This document shows, piece by piece, positions 10,430-20,183 of a stretch of 64,000 nt of DNA. Position 1 is the first letter of the stretch. Every line of letters begins with the position of its first letter. The stretch is taken from contig CAVVFA010000001.1 in NCBI GenBank assembly GCA_963747345.1, forward strand, positions 124,001-188,000, in the 5' to 3' direction. A program made the translations under genes and the position numbers. The notes under the pieces were generated by a model. The model was not told the DNA's origin. It did no database searches and worked only from the letters and a program-made list of their open reading frames with translations. The stretch is from GCA-2746795 sp963747345. Lineage in GTDB: Bacteria > Chloroflexota > Anaerolineae > Promineifilales > Promineifilaceae.

Positions 10430-10809
10430 CAAGCAGTTATCAATACGATACTAGCTATGATCCAGCCGCTCCAGTTGTTCCGATTGGCTTGAGTCCATCT
10501 GGAGAATTGGATGCACGACGACAAGTGGCAGCCCTGCTCGATTCTGGCGCTGATGCCACGATGATTCCTGTCGATATTCTTACAAGTGCAGGCGCTAGAT
10601 TTGTGGAGCAGAGACAGATGCGCGGCATTGTGGGAGAAGCGGTAAGAGTGAACTTGTATTTAACGGCCGTTCACGTTGGCAACCACACCATTCACGGCAT
10701 TCGTGCTATCGGTATGGCATCTGGCTCTGAAAGCATCATTGGTCGTGATGTTCTCAATCAATTGGAAATCAACCTGAATGGGTTAGCTCACGAAGTTTCA
10801 ATAAGCTAA
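10426..10809 (+). CDS. Retropepsin-like aspartic protease domain protein
   Basis: 127 residues, intact. The single catalytic motif is ALLDSGADATMIP (Asp-Ser-Gly as in retropepsins), with a partner motif IIGRDVLNQLEINLNG near the C terminus. This is the pattern of single-domain retroviral-type aspartic proteases, which work as dimers. No signal peptide. Starts inside the stop of the DUF5678-like gene. Substrate unknown; the partner protein is an obvious candidate. Confidence 0.75.
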   Translation: MTSSYQYDTSYDPAAPVVPIGLSPSGELDARRQVAALLDSGADATMIPVDILTSAGARFVEQRQMRGIVGEAVRVNLYLTAVHVGNHTIHGIRAIGMASGSESIIGRDVLNQLEINLNGLAHEVSIS

Positions 10810-10813
10810 CTTC

Positions 10814-11000
10814 TTAATCTATTTGCCTCGAACGAATCAACGGAATACGCACATAGAAGGTGCTGCCAGGCGGTGTTTCTTCATCACATCCAGGGCTTTC
10901 TGCCCAGCAACGGCCGTTATGCGCCTGCACGATCCCCTTTGTAATTGCCAAACCCAGCCCAGCTTCGCCACCCATAAATTTGGTTTCGCCTGAGTAAGCG
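10814..11000 (-). pseudogene. Histidine kinase remnant (C-terminal ATPase end only)
   Basis: The reverse strand encodes only the last part of a HATPase_c domain: GETKFMGGEAGLGLAITKG, then IVQAHNGRCWAESPG and PPGSTFYVRIPL, the G2-box end of sensor kinases. Everything upstream of the G box is absent, and the fragment abuts the 3' end of the carboxylase alpha gene at about 11005. It has no start of its own and is best read as a truncation remnant left by a rearrangement. Confidence 0.7.
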
Positions 11001-11006
11001 GGGTTC

Positions 11007-13029
11007 CTACCCCTCGTCCACATCCCCAATCTGTAACAACTGCGCATCCGCTTCCACCGTATCACCCGCCTCAAAATAAATCGCCTCGACAATGCCAGCC
11101 ACCGCCGTGCGGATGGTGTGTTCCATTTTCATTGCTTCCAGCTTCATCAGCGGCTGGCCTGCGCTGACACGTTCACCTACTTCCACAAACACCGCCAACA
11201 CAGATCCGGGCATTGGCGCTCGCAAGGAGCCGCCCGCCGCCGCCGATTGTTGCGGCACAGGCAGCAGCGGCAGGATTTCTAAGACGACTGTGCCGGTTCG
11301 TGTTTGTACCCAGGCATGAGTTTCGGTGAGGAGGATGGGCAGGGTTTGGCGGTGGTTGTTGAGGGTGAAGCTTAGAAAGGAATTGTGAATTGTGAATTGT
11401 GACCCTTCGACATTGCTCAGGACAGGATTGTGAATTGTGAATGGAGCGCTGTTTTGGATGGTGGCGGTGAAGGTATGGGGCTGATGGCGGGTGGGGGTGA
11501 GGTGGACTTCAATCTGATCACCGCTCACCGATAACTGATCACCGATAACCGAATACCGATAACAAAGCGGTGCATTGGCATTATTGCGCCAGTAGCCGCT
11601 GTTGGTGGCGAGTTGGGGATGCTGTTGAAATTGCGCCAGCGAAGCGGCGATGAGGGCAGCGTCTAAATCGCCAGAGGGGGGCTGCCAATTGAGCAGATGC
11701 TGGTCGATGAAATGGGTGCTGAGGCTGCCGGACTGGAAGGCTGGCTGGCGCAGAATGTCTTGCAAAAAGGAGATGTTGGTGATGAGACCAAACAGGGTGG
11801 TGGTTTGTAGGGCATAGAGCAGGCGACGAACGGCCGTTTCCCTATCAACACCCCACGCCACAATTTTAGCCAACATCGGGTCGTAGTGGATAGAAACCTT
11901 GTCTTGTGCCAGCAAGCCACTTTCCACTCGAATACCGTCACCCTCTGGCTCCTGCCACAACAAAATATCACCGGTAACGGGCAGAAAATCATTGGCTGGA
12001 TTTTCGGCATAGATACGAGCTTCGATGGCGTGACCGCGCAGCGTGACTTGCTCTTGGGTGAGCGGCAGCGGTTTGCCTTCAGCGATGGCGATTTGCCACG
12101 CCACCAGGTCGATGTCTGTGACCATTTCGGTGACGGGATGCTCCACTTGCAAGCGGGTGTTCATTTCCAGGAAGTAGAAATCACCCTTTTCGTCGAGGAG
12201 GAATTCGACTGTGCCGGCGTTGGTGTAGCTTATGGCTTTGGCTGCGGAAACGGCCGTTTCCCCCATTTTCTGCCGCAACTCAACCGTCATAGCTGGAGAA
12301 GGCGTCTCCTCAATCACCTTTTGGTGGCGGCGCTGGATGGAACATTCCCGTTCGCCCAGATGGATGATGTTACCGAGCCACATCGCCAAATACCTGAAAT
12401 TCCACATGACGCGGAGCCAAAATCGCCCGTTCCAAAATCAACTCATCTGAGCCAAACGCCTGCAACGCTTCACGCCGCGCCGAGACCAGCGCCTCGTCCA
12501 GTTGAGCCGCTTCGGTGACAAGGCGCATCCCTTTGCCGCCACCACCCGCCGCCGCCTTCACCATCAGCGGATAGCCGATACGCGCCGCCTCCTGGCACAG
12601 TCGTTCATCTGATTGATCTTCGCCGCCGTAGCCAGGAATAGTAGGCACGCCAACCGCTTCGACCAACGCCTTCGCCGCCCGTTTGTTCCCCATCGCCGCT
12701 ATTGCTGCTGGGGATGGCCCAATGAAGATGAGTCCCGCGTCAGCACACGCTTGCGCGAAGTCGGCGTTTTCCGCCAGAAAGCCAAAGCCAGGATGGATGG
12801 CATCTGCTCCAACTTGCAGGGCAGCCGCTATGAGTTTGTCACTGGCAAGGTAGGAGTCGCTGGCAGGGGCAGGGCCAATGTAGACGGCTTCGTCGGCCAA
12901 CTGCACGTGTCGCGCTTGCTCGTCCGCATCGGAGTAAACTGCAATGGCGCGAATGCCCAAACTGCGGCAGGTACGGATGATTCGGCAGGCGATTTCGCCA
13001 CGGTTGGCAATGAGAATGGCGGTGATCAC
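11007..13029 (-). CDS. Biotin-dependent acyl-CoA carboxylase alpha subunit (biotin carboxylase + BCCP; frameshifted)
   Basis: Fused alpha subunit of the propionyl/3-methylcrotonyl-CoA carboxylase type, about 673 residues. Canonical motifs: ILIANRGEIACRII, ADAIHPGFGFLAEN, ATP loop KAAAGGGGKGMRLV, ECSIQRRHQKVIEE and LEMNTRLQVEHPVTE. The C-terminal carrier domain has APMPGSVLAVFVEVG and the biotinylation motif LEAMKMEH. GTG at 13029 is preferred over TTG at 13041: it has GGAG six bases upstream and gives the usual N terminus. One shift lies near 12385. The linker between carboxylase and carrier (about 11370-11570) is built from three in-frame repeat families (encoding IGDQLSVSGD, FTIHNP, LSNVEG). 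Neighbouring acyl-CoA dehydrogenase suggests branched-chain acyl-CoA catabolism (inference). Confidence 0.87.
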
Positions 13030-13044
13030 AGGAGGCTCCAAAAG

Positions 13045-13104
13045 AAGATTGAAGATTAGAGATTGGAGATTAGCGGTCTATCAATCTCCAATCTCTAATC
13101 TCTA
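13045..13104. repeat. GATTGGAGATTAGAGATTGG hairpin repeat
   Basis: The left arm has AGATTGAAGATTAGAGATT units and the right arm CAATCTCCAATCTCTAATC, around the short centre GCGGTCTAT. It lies between the kinase-like and carboxylase genes. Confidence 0.85.
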
Positions 13105-13111
13105 TTTTTAT

Positions 13112-14076
13112 TTACGCAGGGGCGATGAACGAATACCCCACGGGCATATCGTCGCGGGTGAAGGTGCCAGTCAGCCAGATGCGGCGAATGGTGAGGAAGG
13201 GGGATATGGCAGAGTGCTCGTTGTCGGACAAGCGCCGTACCGAGTAGTAACCCGCAAAAAAGTCTTCGGTTAAATCTTCAGACAGGTTGATGAGGTCTGT
13301 GTTTTGCAGGAAGGCGGCGATGTCATAGGCTCGCCAGCCATAACCGCACAAGTCAAAGTTGAAGAAGGTGGGCGACATTGTCGTCGGTGAAGAAGGTATT
13401 GGTGCTGTGAAAATCGCCGCCAATTGGCCCCCAACCGTCTGCGGTGGTTGATGGGTTGTTGATGATTTCCAGGATTTCTTCTCTGGCTTCTTTGGCTGAT
13501 GAAATGAGCAGTTCCAGGTCTTTTGCACGATGGGGTTTGCTGCCCAAAATGCGTGTTAATCGGGCAATGGGGCGGTCAACCAGAAAATCTAAGTCCATCA
13601 CCCGTCGTTCGTAAGGCGCTTTGTAGTCATTGGAGGCGATGTGGATTTTTGCCATGGTGGCACCCATCGTAAAGAGTTGTTCGCTGTTGAAGACATCCAT
13701 TGGCTTACCATGGGCAAAGCTAAAGAGCGCAAAATACCGTTTGCCTTCTGGCGCTTCCACACTGCCGAGAAAACGGCCGTTTTTGCGGCGAATGGGGTAC
13801 GAAACGGGCAAGTTCTTGTTCTTTGAGAAAGTTCAACCAGTCTAATTCATATTCATAATCTGATTCTTGGCGGTGCAAATGATCACCAAATTGATAGATA
13901 CGGGCGGCATAAATTTGGTCGCCGACGATGACTTTGTAATGGTCATTGTCCTGGGTGCGCAGCATTTTGCTGAACAGGCGGGCTTCTGCTTTGCCGCCTA
14001 AATCGTATTCATTGTCGATGACTTCGGCCAATGCTGGGCCAGCAACAAAAGAGCGTACTACTTGAATTTGTGCCAT
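13112..14076 (-). CDS. APH/homoserine-kinase-II-like phosphotransferase (frameshifted)
   Basis: Protein-kinase-fold small-molecule kinase, about 320 residues after joining three frames. Visible: an N-lobe with KVIVGDQIYAARIYQFG (putative ATP Lys region), a helical segment, the catalytic loop IGGDFHSTNTFF (GDxHxxN type) and the metal-binding FNFDLCGYGWRAYDIAAFL. Start ATG at 14076 has GGAG at good spacing. Apparent shifts are near 13795 and 13375. It lies between an acyl-CoA dehydrogenase and a carboxylase. In ACAD10/11 and the Pseudomonas Lva pathway an APH-fold kinase works with an acyl-CoA dehydrogenase on hydroxyacyl-CoAs; a similar role here is inference. Homoserine kinase II or SrkA-like function is the alternative. 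Confidence 0.7.
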
Positions 14077-14190
14077 GATTTTCTCCGAATGATTAAAGAT
14101 TGAAGACTGAAAAGTGCTAGTTGATGGAATGTTTAGGGCATTGGATGATAATGCGTCTAGTTTAGCAGAGGAAACGGCCGTTGTCATAGA

Positions 14191-14270
14191 GCAGTATTCA
14201 GTAATCAGTAAACGGTGTTCAGTAAACGCGCGGTCTACTGTTTACTGATCACGGTTTACCGTTCACTGTA
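14191..14270. repeat. CAGTAATCAGTAAACGG / CTGTTTACTGATCACGG hairpin repeat
   Basis: Inverted arms around CGCGCGGTC in the spacer between acyl-CoA dehydrogenase and kinase. Same family as 5183-5260. Confidence 0.8.
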
Positions 14271-15437
14271 CTTCTTCCGTCGCGGCAAAATATCCTCATA
14301 CTTGGCAATAATGCCCAGCATAATCTCGTCCGCACCGCCGCCGATGGACATGAGACGGGCATCGCGGAAATAACGCGCCATCGGGTACTCCTCCACATAG
14401 CCCATGCCGCCGTGGAATTGCAGACAGGTATCGGCCACCTCCCGCGCCAGTCGCCCCCCTTTTAGCTTTGCCATCGACACTTCTTTGGTGGCATCTTCAC
14501 CCGCCACATACAGGCGCACGCAGTGGTAGCAAAGTTGGCGCAGGGCCTCGATTTCTGTCAGCAGTTCGGCAATGCGGAAATGGATGTATTGGTTATCAAT
14601 GAGCGGCTGACCGAAGGTTTCCCGTTCACGGCAGTAGGCGATGGTCTTGCGCACAACCTTATCCATTCCGCCCAGCGCCATCAAGGTTCCGGCCAGCCGT
14701 TCCCGCTGGAACTGGCGCATTTGCAGGATGAAACCCATGCCTTCTGCGCCAATGCGATTGGCAGCAGGCACGCGCACATCGTCGAAAGCAAGAATGGCGG
14801 TGTCGCTGCTGCGATGGCCTAGTTTTTCCAGCTTGCGGCTGACGCTGAAACCGGGCAGATCGGTATCTACGACAAAGAGCGACATGCCGCGAAAGCCTTT
14901 TTCGTCGCTGGTGCGGGCCAGCAAGCAGAGAAAATCGGCTTGCGTGCCGTTGGTGATCCACATTTTGGAACCGTTGATGAGGTAATCATCGCCAGTCGCG
15001 CCGCGCCCAGGTTTTGATGGCGGCCACATCGGAACCTGCGCCCGGTTCGCTGACAGCAATCGCGGCAACCTTATCGCCAGCAATGGCGGGGGCGAGGTAT
15101 TTCTGCTTCAATTCTTCGGAGCCGTTTTCGGCCATGGCGGGAGTCGCCATGTCAGTTTGCACGGCAATGCCCAACGACGGGGCCAGCGGCATCGGCGCGG
15201 CCTATTTCTTCCATGAGAACGACTTGATACCAGTAGTCAACCCCACCGCCGCCATATTCTTCGGGATAGGTTAGACCGAGCAGTCCCAAATTGCCCATTT
15301 TCTTGAACAGGTCGTGGGCGGGAAAGATGCCAGCCTTTTCCCACGCTTCAACATGGGGGTTGATTTCGGTTTCGACAAATTTTCGCACCAGTTGGCGGAA
15401 TGCGTTCGTGTTCTTCACTGAAATAGAGGGATGCCAT
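14256..15437 (-). CDS. Acyl-CoA dehydrogenase (frameshifted)
   Basis: FAD-dependent alpha,beta-dehydrogenation of an acyl-CoA thioester, about 393 residues. Motifs: LGLLGLTYPEEYGG (N domain), AVSEPGAGSDVAAI (FAD/substrate loop), GSKMWITNGTQADF, FGQPLIDNQ and the C-terminal QFHGGMGYVEEYPMARYFRD with the expected catalytic Glu region and RLMSIGGGADEIMLGIIA. Start ATG at 15437 (MASLYFSEEHERI) has AGGA upstream. Single-base shifts are inferred near 15400, 15195 and 15005. Its stop overlaps the repeat at 14191-14270. Chain-length specificity cannot be read; isovaleryl-, citronellyl- or long-chain types are possible. Likely cotranscribed with the carboxylase and LLM genes. Confidence 0.87.
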
Positions 15438-15450
15438 GGGAGATTCCTTT

Positions 15451-15509
15451 GAGATTGGAGATTAGAGATTGGAGATTAACGACGCGCAATCTCCAATCTC
15501 TAATCTCCA
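15451..15509. repeat. GAGATTGGAGATTAGAGATT hairpin repeat
   Basis: Arms of the GATTGGAGATT family, complementary to CAATCTCCAATCTCTAATCT, around AACGACGCG, between the LLM and dehydrogenase genes. Confidence 0.85.
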
Positions 15510-15515
15510 CATTTT

Positions 15516-16531
15516 TTACTTGAACCCGTTAATCGTCGCCTGCCAGCCAGCTTCGTTTTCGCCTGGGATGAAGGGGAGGTAGTAGCTGACGCGGTCGAGC
15601 AGGGAACTGTATTTTTGCTGGATGATGGCAGGTAGTTCGGCCCAGGTGCCGGTGACGGCGATGGTGTCGAGGATGTCGTCGGTGATGAGGGCGGGCATGT
15701 CGGCCCATTGGTTGCTGCGAGCCATGAGGCTCAGTTCGCGGGCGGTGGCTTGCCAGCCGTGCAGGTCGGCGAGGACGCGGTAGGCGGGGGTGCTGAGGTA
15801 GAAGGAGATTTGCTGTTTGGCGTGGGCTTCGGCCCAGGCGGCGTAGGTGGGGTCGTCGGTGGGGATGGCGAAAACGGCCGTTGTCACCCCAAAATCCTCC
15901 CGTTTCAATCCCCGCTTTGCTAAACCAGTCTCGATGTGGGGCAGGGCATACTCTTCGATGTAGGGCACGCTGTGCAGGGCATGGAGCAGCACGCCATCGC
16001 ACTCTTCACCAGCCAGGCGCAGCATTTGCTCGTTGACGGCGGAAATGTAGATGGGAATGTCGGGATGGTCGATGGGGCCAGGGTTGAAGAAGGGGGTCAT
16101 GAGTTGCAGCTTGAAAAACTCGCCCACGTAATCGAGCGGTTCGCCCGTCTGCCAGCAGTGCCACACGGCACGAATGGCCTGAATGGTTTCACGCATTTTT
16201 TTGATGGGTTTTTCCCACTGGCCACGCCATAGCGCAGCACGTTGTGGGCTTTAACTTGCGAACCGAGGCCGAGATGGAAACGGCCGTTTGCCATTTTCGC
16301 AATATTCCAGGCCATCATCGCCGTCACGGTGGGGCTGCGCGGGAAGGCGACGGCGATGCCGCTGCCCAGCGCCATGCGCTGCGTATGTTCTGCCGCCAGC
16401 ACCAGTCCCAAGAACGGATCAGCTTGCGTTTCGGCCAGCCAGAAGCCGTCAAAGCCTAGCGCTTCGGCGGCTTGGGCATAGGTGGGAATGTCGGCGAGAT
16501 CGAAGGAGAGCAGGGTGACGTCAAATTTCAT
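15516..16531 (-). CDS. LLM-class (luciferase-like) F420-type oxidoreductase (frameshifted)
   Basis: TIM-barrel flavin- or F420-dependent oxidoreductase, about 338 residues. The N terminus MKFDVTLLSFDLADIPTYAQ leads to EALGFDGFWLAETQADPF, then RMALGSGIAVAFPRSPTVTA and NGRFHLGLGSQVKAHN. The second half has IPIYISAVNEQMLRLAGEEC and a C-terminal LPFIPGENEAGW. This resembles the TIGR03617 F420-dependent family from memory. One shift near 16200 joins the halves. ATG at 16531 is preceded by TTTTGGAGACGATT. Transcribed toward the acyl-CoA dehydrogenase. Cofactor is assumed from family. Confidence 0.82.
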
Positions 16532-16622
16532 AATCGTCTCCAAAAGCAGTGTGAATGGTGGGGTTCAAGATGCTATTTAGTTTAGATGAGATTGGGGAGA
16601 TTGTCTAACGGGTGTTGGGTGA

Positions 16623-16660
16623 GGGAGAGGTGGGAAAACGGCCGTTTCCCCACCTCTCCC
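16623..16660. terminator. Hairpin centred on AACGGCCGTT between LLM and aminotransferase genes
   Basis: A 38-bp palindrome with one mismatched pair (GGAGAGGTGGGAAAACGG and its complement) lies just past the aminotransferase stop on the reverse strand. It may act as a terminator or attenuator, although no long T-run follows. Confidence 0.55.
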
Positions 16661-16697
16661 CAGATATGAGACCTTTGGGGCGAAGGTAACGAGGTGA

Positions 16698-17876
16698 TTA
16701 CAGTTCGTGGGCGATTTTGGCTAACCGTTCGACGGCGCGTTCCAGGTCGTGTTGGGCGGTGGAGATGGCGAAGCGCACGTGGCCTTCACCGCTTTGGCCG
16801 AAGGCGATGCCCGGTGTGCCTGCGATTTGGGCTTTGTCGAGCAGGGCGTCGGTTAGTTCCAGGCTGGTTTTGTCGCTGCCGGGGAAGCTGGGGAAGAGGT
16901 AGAATGCGCCTTCAATCGAGCGGCAGGAAATCCCCTCTATTTCATTGAGCGCCGTCACCATGAAGTCGCGCCGGGCTTGATAGGCATCACGCATTTCGTA
17001 GATGATGTCTTGGGGGCCATTGAGGGCGGCGATGCAGGCGTGCATGGAGAAGTTGGCGGCGCAGGAGACGGCCTGGCTGTTCATTTTGGTGGCGAGTTTG
17101 ATGATGGGCTGGGGGCCAACGAGCCAGCCTAAGCGCCAACCGGTCATGGCGTAGGATTTGGTCAGGCCGTTAACAGTGAGGGTGCGTTCGGCCATGCCAG
17201 GGGCGGCGGCGAGGGAACGGTGGGTACGGCCGTCGAAAATTAGTTTTTCATAAATTTCATCAGAAATCACATACAGGTCGGCTTCGGTGGCGACGGCGAC
17301 GATGTCGTCATGCTCTTCCTGGGTGAGCACGCGCCCGGTGGGGTTGCAGGGGGTGTTGACCATGAGCGCTTTGGTACGCGGGGTGATTTTTTCGCGTAGT
17401 TGGGCGGCGGTGATGCGGAAGTTGTCGTCGCTGGGCAGGCTGACAGGCACAGGTACACCGCCAGCCAGTGTCACCATCGGTTTGTAGGAGACCCAGTTGG
17501 GTTCCAGAATGAGCACTTCATCACCGGGATTGAGAACGGCCGTTAATGACAAATACAGCGCCCACTTTCCGCCAGGGGTGATGATAATCTGGTGGCGCGG
17601 GTCGGGAATGTAGACACCGTTTTCCCGTTCCATTTTGCTGGCGATGGCTTCCAGCGCAGGCACAATGCCGATCATCGGGGCGGGGTAGTGGGTGGCGCCG
17701 TTTTGCATGGCGTGCAGGGCCGCCTCAATGATATGGGGCGGTGTAGGGAAATCAGGATCGCCGCCAGCCAGGGCGATAACATCGTGGCCCGCCGCTTGCA
17801 GCGCTTTGGCTTTGTCGTTGACGAGCAGCGTCGGCGAGGATGGAATGTTGGTGATGAGGGTGGATAGGGATTTCAT
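16698..17876 (-). CDS. Class I/II aminotransferase (aspartate aminotransferase-like)
   Basis: PLP-dependent aminotransferase, 392 residues, intact. Fold type I signatures: ALAGGDPDFPTPPHI near the N terminus, YPAPMIG, the NPTGR segment within NTPCNPTGRVL, YVISDEIYEKLIF, and the PLP-lysine motif LTKSYAMTGWRLG with Lys at about residue 240. The arginine expected to bind the alpha-carboxylate is in GHVRFAISTA. Likely substrate aspartate or another amino acid with 2-oxoglutarate. First gene of the leftward group and one of the few without frameshifts. ATG is preceded by TTCGGAGATTTAC. Confidence 0.88.
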   Translation of the reverse strand: MKSLSTLITNIPSSPTLLVNDKAKALQAAGHDVIALAGGDPDFPTPPHIIEAALHAMQNGATHYPAPMIGIVPALEAIASKMERENGVYIPDPRHQIIITPGGKWALYLSLTAVLNPGDEVLILEPNWVSYKPMVTLAGGVPVPVSLPSDDNFRITAAQLREKITPRTKALMVNTPCNPTGRVLTQEEHDDIVAVATEADLYVISDEIYEKLIFDGRTHRSLAAAPGMAERTLTVNGLTKSYAMTGWRLGWLVGPQPIIKLATKMNSQAVSCAANFSMHACIAALNGPQDIIYEMRDAYQARRDFMVTALNEIEGISCRSIEGAFYLFPSFPGSDKTSLELTDALLDKAQIAGTPGIAFGQSGEGHVRFAISTAQHDLERAVERLAKIAHEL

Positions 17877-17900
17877 GTAAATCTCCGAATAATTAAGGTG

Positions 17901-17970
17901 TGAATGATTAACGGTGAATTGTGAATGACATGCGCGTTAACCATTCACAATTTACAATTCATTATTAATT
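17901..17970. repeat. GTGAATTGTGAATG / CATTCACAATTTACAATTC inverted repeat
   Basis: Lies between the divergent aminotransferase and MBL genes and would cover their promoter region. Arms surround GACATGCGCGTTAAC. Same family as tracts near 5.5, 11.4, 22.5 and 23.1 kb. Confidence 0.75.
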
Positions 17971-17994
17971 ATTATTTTAGCGAGGATTTAAATT

Positions 17995-18918
17995 ATGGGC
18001 GATTGGACAGAGTTACCAAAAGAATTGAGTTTTACTAAGGAAACAGTAACGGCCGTTATCCTGGGAATCATGCAGGATGGTGGGCTGCCGCACGCGGGCT
18101 GTCGCTGTGAGCGGTGTGTGGCGGCGTTTAATGAGCCGGAGAAGATTGAGTATGCGGCATGTTTGGGGTTGGTCGATACTCGGGCTTCGACTGCTTCGAC
18201 AGGCTCAGCAACCGTTTACCTCATCGACGCCACACCCGACATCAAATACCAGCTCAATTTGCTGTCAACTGCCTTAGGCTCACATCCCGAACGCCCCCAT
18301 CGGCTGCGTCAACCGGACGGTATTTTCCTGACTCATGCCCACATGGGCCACATCGCTGGGCTACCTCAGTTGGGGCCAGAGGCGATGGACGTAAATCGGC
18401 TGCCTGTGTATGCCTCGTATGAAATGGGACGTTTGCTGCAAGCGACGCCGTTATGGGAGCCGATGCTCAAAAACGTACGGCTCGTGCCGCTCCAGCCGGA
18501 GCAGTATGTGGAAGTGGCGCTGGATATAAAGATAACGGCCGTTCCCGTTCCCCATCGGGATGAGTGGGAAGTAGGCACTTTTGCTTACAAAATCGAAGGG
18601 CCAAACCGCAGTCTATTTTATGTGCCAGATATTGATCGCTGGGAAGCATGGCTGGATGGAGATGAAATGCTCAATTCGGTAGACGTGGTGTTGGCGGATG
18701 CCAGTTTTTACAGCAAAGATGAATTAGTGGGGCGGGATCCGGTCGCCCATCCACTGGTTCCGCAAACGTTGGGATTTTTTGCCGACCTGGATTGTGAACT
18801 GGTGCTGACGCATCTGAATCATACCAATCCGGTGCTGGATGGAGATAGTGAGGCACGTTCTCTGGTGAATGCGGCAGGTGTGCAGATAGCGCAGACGGGG
18901 ATGATGTTTACGTTGTAA
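17995..18918 (+). CDS. MBL-fold metallo-hydrolase, PqqB-like
   Basis: 307 residues, intact. Metallo-beta-lactamase fold hydrolase with metal motif LTHAHMGHIAGLPQLGPEAM, downstream ligand region VPVPHRDEWEVGTF, DID in FYVPDIDRWEAW, VLADASFY and a terminal LTHLNHTNP. A Cys pair motif (CRCERC) near residue 36 matches the PqqB-type N terminus. No other pqq gene is seen, so a PQQ role is not supported. An in-frame insertion encoding RASTASTGSAT (about 18180-18212) is a copy of the TTCGACAGGCTCAG repeat. ATG is preceded by AGGATTTAAATT. Confidence 0.82.
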   Translation: MGDWTELPKELSFTKETVTAVILGIMQDGGLPHAGCRCERCVAAFNEPEKIEYAACLGLVDTRASTASTGSATVYLIDATPDIKYQLNLLSTALGSHPERPHRLRQPDGIFLTHAHMGHIAGLPQLGPEAMDVNRLPVYASYEMGRLLQATPLWEPMLKNVRLVPLQPEQYVEVALDIKITAVPVPHRDEWEVGTFAYKIEGPNRSLFYVPDIDRWEAWLDGDEMLNSVDVVLADASFYSKDELVGRDPVAHPLVPQTLGFFADLDCELVLTHLNHTNPVLDGDSEARSLVNAAGVQIAQTGMMFTL

Positions 18919-18985
18919 TGTGGCGCAAAAAAAGGGCGAGCCATTGGCATCGCCCCATTGTGTTTTGCATTGAAAAACAGGGAAT

Positions 18986-19940
18986 TTATATTTTGTTGCG
19001 TAACCGCCAGATGAGGCCGACAGGGTAGCCCAACATTTTCGCCACATCGCCAACCAAACGGATGATGGGGATGAGCGCAAAGGCGCGAACGCGCGAGGGA
19101 GGACGCCAACCATAGGTGCTGTCCCACAAACGTTCGGCGGGGCGACGGGAATAAGCACCGGTGCCGAGAAGCAAGCAGCAGCCAGCCAACCCGTTTTTCG
19201 TTCCAAATGAGGCGCAAAATGAAGGGCAGCGCGAACAAATAGGTGACGTAGCGGATGGCGTGGCGTTTGCCCCACAAGTTCGCTTTGCCATCACCGCGAG
19301 CGTAGAGATAGTATTGTTTGAAGAAGGAACGCAGTGATGCGCGAGGCCGGAAGTAGGCAACGGCCGTTTCCGCAAAGGGAAATGCGCCATTCTTATCACG
19401 CAGAGCCATATCAAAAAGCAGGTCTTCGCTGTAGTCGAGCCATTCGGGATAGCCGCCCACTTCAGCCCACGCTTCTTTAAGGAAGGCGACGGAACGGCTG
19501 GAGGGCAAGAAGGTCTCTGGATCCACGTCTTGGCGGGTGGGCAGAACGGTGGCGCTCATGACGACTTCAAAATCGGTGTAGGGGTCTGGTTCAAACCAGC
19601 CGCTGACGACCCGTTTGCCTTCTTCGCGGATGGGTTTGGTTAAGTCTTCGAGCCAGTAGGGGGAGAGCACGACACCGGCGTCGGTGGCGGCGATGATGGA
19701 ACCTTGGGCGGTGGCGATGGCCTGATTGCGGCCGGCGCTGATGTTGGCACCCGGCGCTACAATGATATGCAGGGGCAGCCATTCTTTATATTCGCCCAAG
19801 ATTTCGAGTGTGTTGTCCGTCGAGCCACCGTCACAAATGACAATTTCGTCGGGCATGATCGACTGTTGGATTAGGGAGTCTAGTAGTGGGCAGATAGCTT
19901 CCCCTTCGTTTTTGACTGTGCAGATTACAGATATTTTCAT
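18986..19940 (-). CDS. Family 2 glycosyltransferase with C-terminal membrane segment (frameshifted)
   Basis: About 317 residues. GT-A fold start MKISVICTVKNEGEAICPLL, DEIVICDGGSTDNT (UDP-sugar binding), ANISAGRNQAIATAQGS, an acceptor/metal region ATDAGVVLSPYWLED and a catalytic segment LDYSEDLLFDMALRDKNGAF. A hydrophobic C-terminal part (YVTYLFALPFILRLIWNEKR) is joined after one shift near 19165. ATG at 19940 is chosen over upstream starts that lack the family N terminus. Divergent from the DPM1-like gene. Probably transfers a sugar to a membrane-linked acceptor; donor unknown. Confidence 0.8.
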
Positions 19941-20183
19941 TAAATTTTTATCCACAGATTTTGTAGATGCCATGCGCAGATTTGGTTATGAACGCTATTG
20001 AGTGTTATGATTTTTAGGCGCGTCTTCGCGTGAGAATTCTTTGTTTTATGACGCGGTGCGTTGTGAATTGTACTATAAATTAAAAACAGCGGCATAAAAC
20101 CTTGCTGCTTAGTAACTAAACCCCAACGATGGGTCTCCGTTGCAGGTGTTTTTTAGGTTTGCTCGTGCTAGAATCGGATCGCT

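Noticed and set aside
17995..18918. PQQ biosynthesis gene pqqB
   Set aside because: Resembles PqqB by motif, but no pqqA, C, D or E nearby, so only the fold is called.
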